Shown here piece after piece: positions 62,999 through 64,000 of a stretch of DNA of 64,000 nt. The DNA comes from Bufo bufo. Lineage: Eukaryota > Chordata > Amphibia > Anura > Bufonidae. A model generated the notes under the pieces. It was not told where the DNA came from, ran no database searches, and saw only the letters and a list, made by a program, of their open reading frames with translations. Where the stretch lies: assembly GCF_905171765.1 (NCBI RefSeq), contig NC_053397.1:117858378-117922377 (forward strand), in the 5' to 3' direction. Made by a program: the position numbers and the translations under genes. Each line of letters starts with the position of its first letter. The first letter of the stretch is position 1.

Positions 62999-64000
62999 AG
63001 TCCCCAGATTGTGCGGAGGATAACAGTCTGGGCGTATTCGTTTCCTCCATACGCATGTCTCAGTTTTTGTTGTCTGCTACCGTTGAGGCGGGCAATAAGA
63101 CTGAGATCTGTTCCGTCTTTCTGGACAGTGGGGCGGGGGTCAACTTGGTGGATTCACGGTTTGCTCAGGCTCTGGGTTTTACTCCGGAACCGGTACGCAG
63201 AACTATTCCTGTTTTTGCCATCGACTCCTCCCCTCTTACTCAGAGAGAGTTAACTCAGATCATCCATAATATCCATCTGCAGGTAGGGGACCTCCAAAAA
63301 GAGCATATCTCTTGTTATGTCCTGGACGGTCTTCCGGCTCCTATGGTGTTGGGGCTTCCCTGGCTGGTGACTCACAATCCAGTGGTGGATTGGCAGGCCG
63401 GGGAGATTGTGGAGTGGAGTGAACATTGTAAGGACAATTGCTTGAGTAGTAGGTGCTCTACACTCTGTAACATCTCTACCTGCCTTTCTGTCAGATTTTA
63501 TGGATGTGTTCTCTGAGAAGGGTTGTCAGGGGTTACCACCTCATCGTCCATATGATTGCCCGATTAATCTATTACCTGGGGCAAAACTACCTAAAACCTG
63601 GTTATACAATCTTTCCGGCCCGGAGAGGAAGGCTATGCAAGATTATATTTCGGAGAGTTTGGCTAAGGCACACATCAGACCCTCTTCTTCACCCGTGGCT
63701 GCAGGGTTCTTTTTCGTTAAAAAGAAAGATGGGGGCCTGCGTCCTTGCCTGGATTTCCGGGAAATAAACCGGATAACTATCCGAGATCCCTATCCTCTTC
63801 CTCTCATTCCCGACCTCTTTAATCAGGTTGCTGGTGCTAAATGGTTCTCCAAAATGGATCTCAGAGGAGCCTATAACCTGGTTCGCATCAAAGAGGGGGA
63901 TGAGTGGAAGACGGCTTTTAATACTCCGGAAGGGCATTATGAAAATCTGGTAATGCCATTTGGTCTTACTAATGCGCCTGCGGTGTTCCAACATTTTGTC
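62908..64000 (+). pseudogene. pol: gypsy-3 pol: protease and start of RT, one frameshift
   Basis: In the -1 frame relative to gag, protease reads FLDSGAGVNLVDSRFAQAL and PMVLGLPWLVTHNPVVDW. Near 63460-63480 the frame changes by one base; from there the polymerase is open to the window edge: [61 protein letters not shown] and [15 protein letters not shown]. In gypsy-1 the same junction is in one frame, so the change here is a lesion. The active site YLDD would lie just beyond 64000. Confidence 0.88.

Larger units (their letters stand above)
61886..64000 (+). mobile_element. Ty3/gypsy chromodomain-type retrotransposon no. 3 (runs off right edge)
   Basis: LTR, gag, protease and the first half of RT are visible. 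Gag and RT are closest to gypsy-2 (same PKVALPDRF and EGDEWKT blocks), so integrase with chromodomain is expected beyond the edge. Confidence 0.9.

Noticed and set aside
1..64000. Search for host exons, tRNA and rRNA genes
   Set aside because: Every coding signal I could identify belongs to a transposable element, and I saw no structured RNA gene by reading; a covariance-model scan would be needed to exclude small RNAs.

Overview
The window is a dense pile of nested transposable elements from a vertebrate genome, most likely a frog or another amphibian. I see no convincing host gene, tRNA or rRNA. The amphibian call rests on the mixture: Ty3/gypsy elements of three lineages, a DIRS-type tyrosine-recombinase element, a Penelope-like element, BED-finger hAT, piggyBac and at least seven Tc1/mariner copies plus foldback MITEs, a mix typical of amphibian (and some fish) genomes. 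Almost every gene is a relic with stops or frameshifts. The main exception is an intact Tc1 transposase at 10275-11297. The gag gene at 59484-60503 and a gag at 62150-62998 are also open.

Left third (1-20940): a chromodomain gypsy element (1-5083, + strand) lies against the 5' part of a hAT element. The hAT transposase relic (5196-9610) is split by a solo LTR (7685-8828, perfect ACAAT duplication) and cut off by a second chromodomain gypsy element (9611-15767, - strand), whose own 3' LTR holds the intact Tc1. The hAT 3' part follows, with about twelve 92-bp tandem repeats; these are split at TTAA by a 2.7-kb non-autonomous piggyBac element (16481-19220).

Middle (20941-46310): a Gmr1-like gypsy element with integrase upstream of reverse transcriptase (20941-25881, - strand), a broken Tc1, a decayed piggyBac, small foldback MITEs, two more Tc1 copies joined by an AT microsatellite, and a Tc1 (34661-42020) swollen by later insertions. 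Inside that last Tc1 sits a Penelope-like element flanked by a 14-bp target duplication, overlaid by a 4.9-kb inverted repeat: two arms of exactly 1,952 bp, near identical, around a 1,028-bp spacer. This palindrome is the most striking structure here. Pieces of piggyBac, a DIRS recombinase relic, MITEs and another Tc1 follow.

Right third (46311-64000): a second Gmr1-like element (46311-53549, - strand), inserted in an AT microsatellite and itself carrying a DD41D mariner and a LINE/SINE-like tail; the end of a third Gmr1-like element; a young gypsy element (54244-61793, - strand) with 760-bp LTRs differing at only a few sites, a 4-bp GATG duplication, gag, and a pol frame broken by two stops; and the start of a third chromodomain-type gypsy element running off the right edge (+ strand). 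Both long Gmr1-like gag regions encode a stretch resembling the vertebrate SCAN domain. I found no new defence, toxin or metabolic system; the novelty is in rearrangement structure and element architecture.
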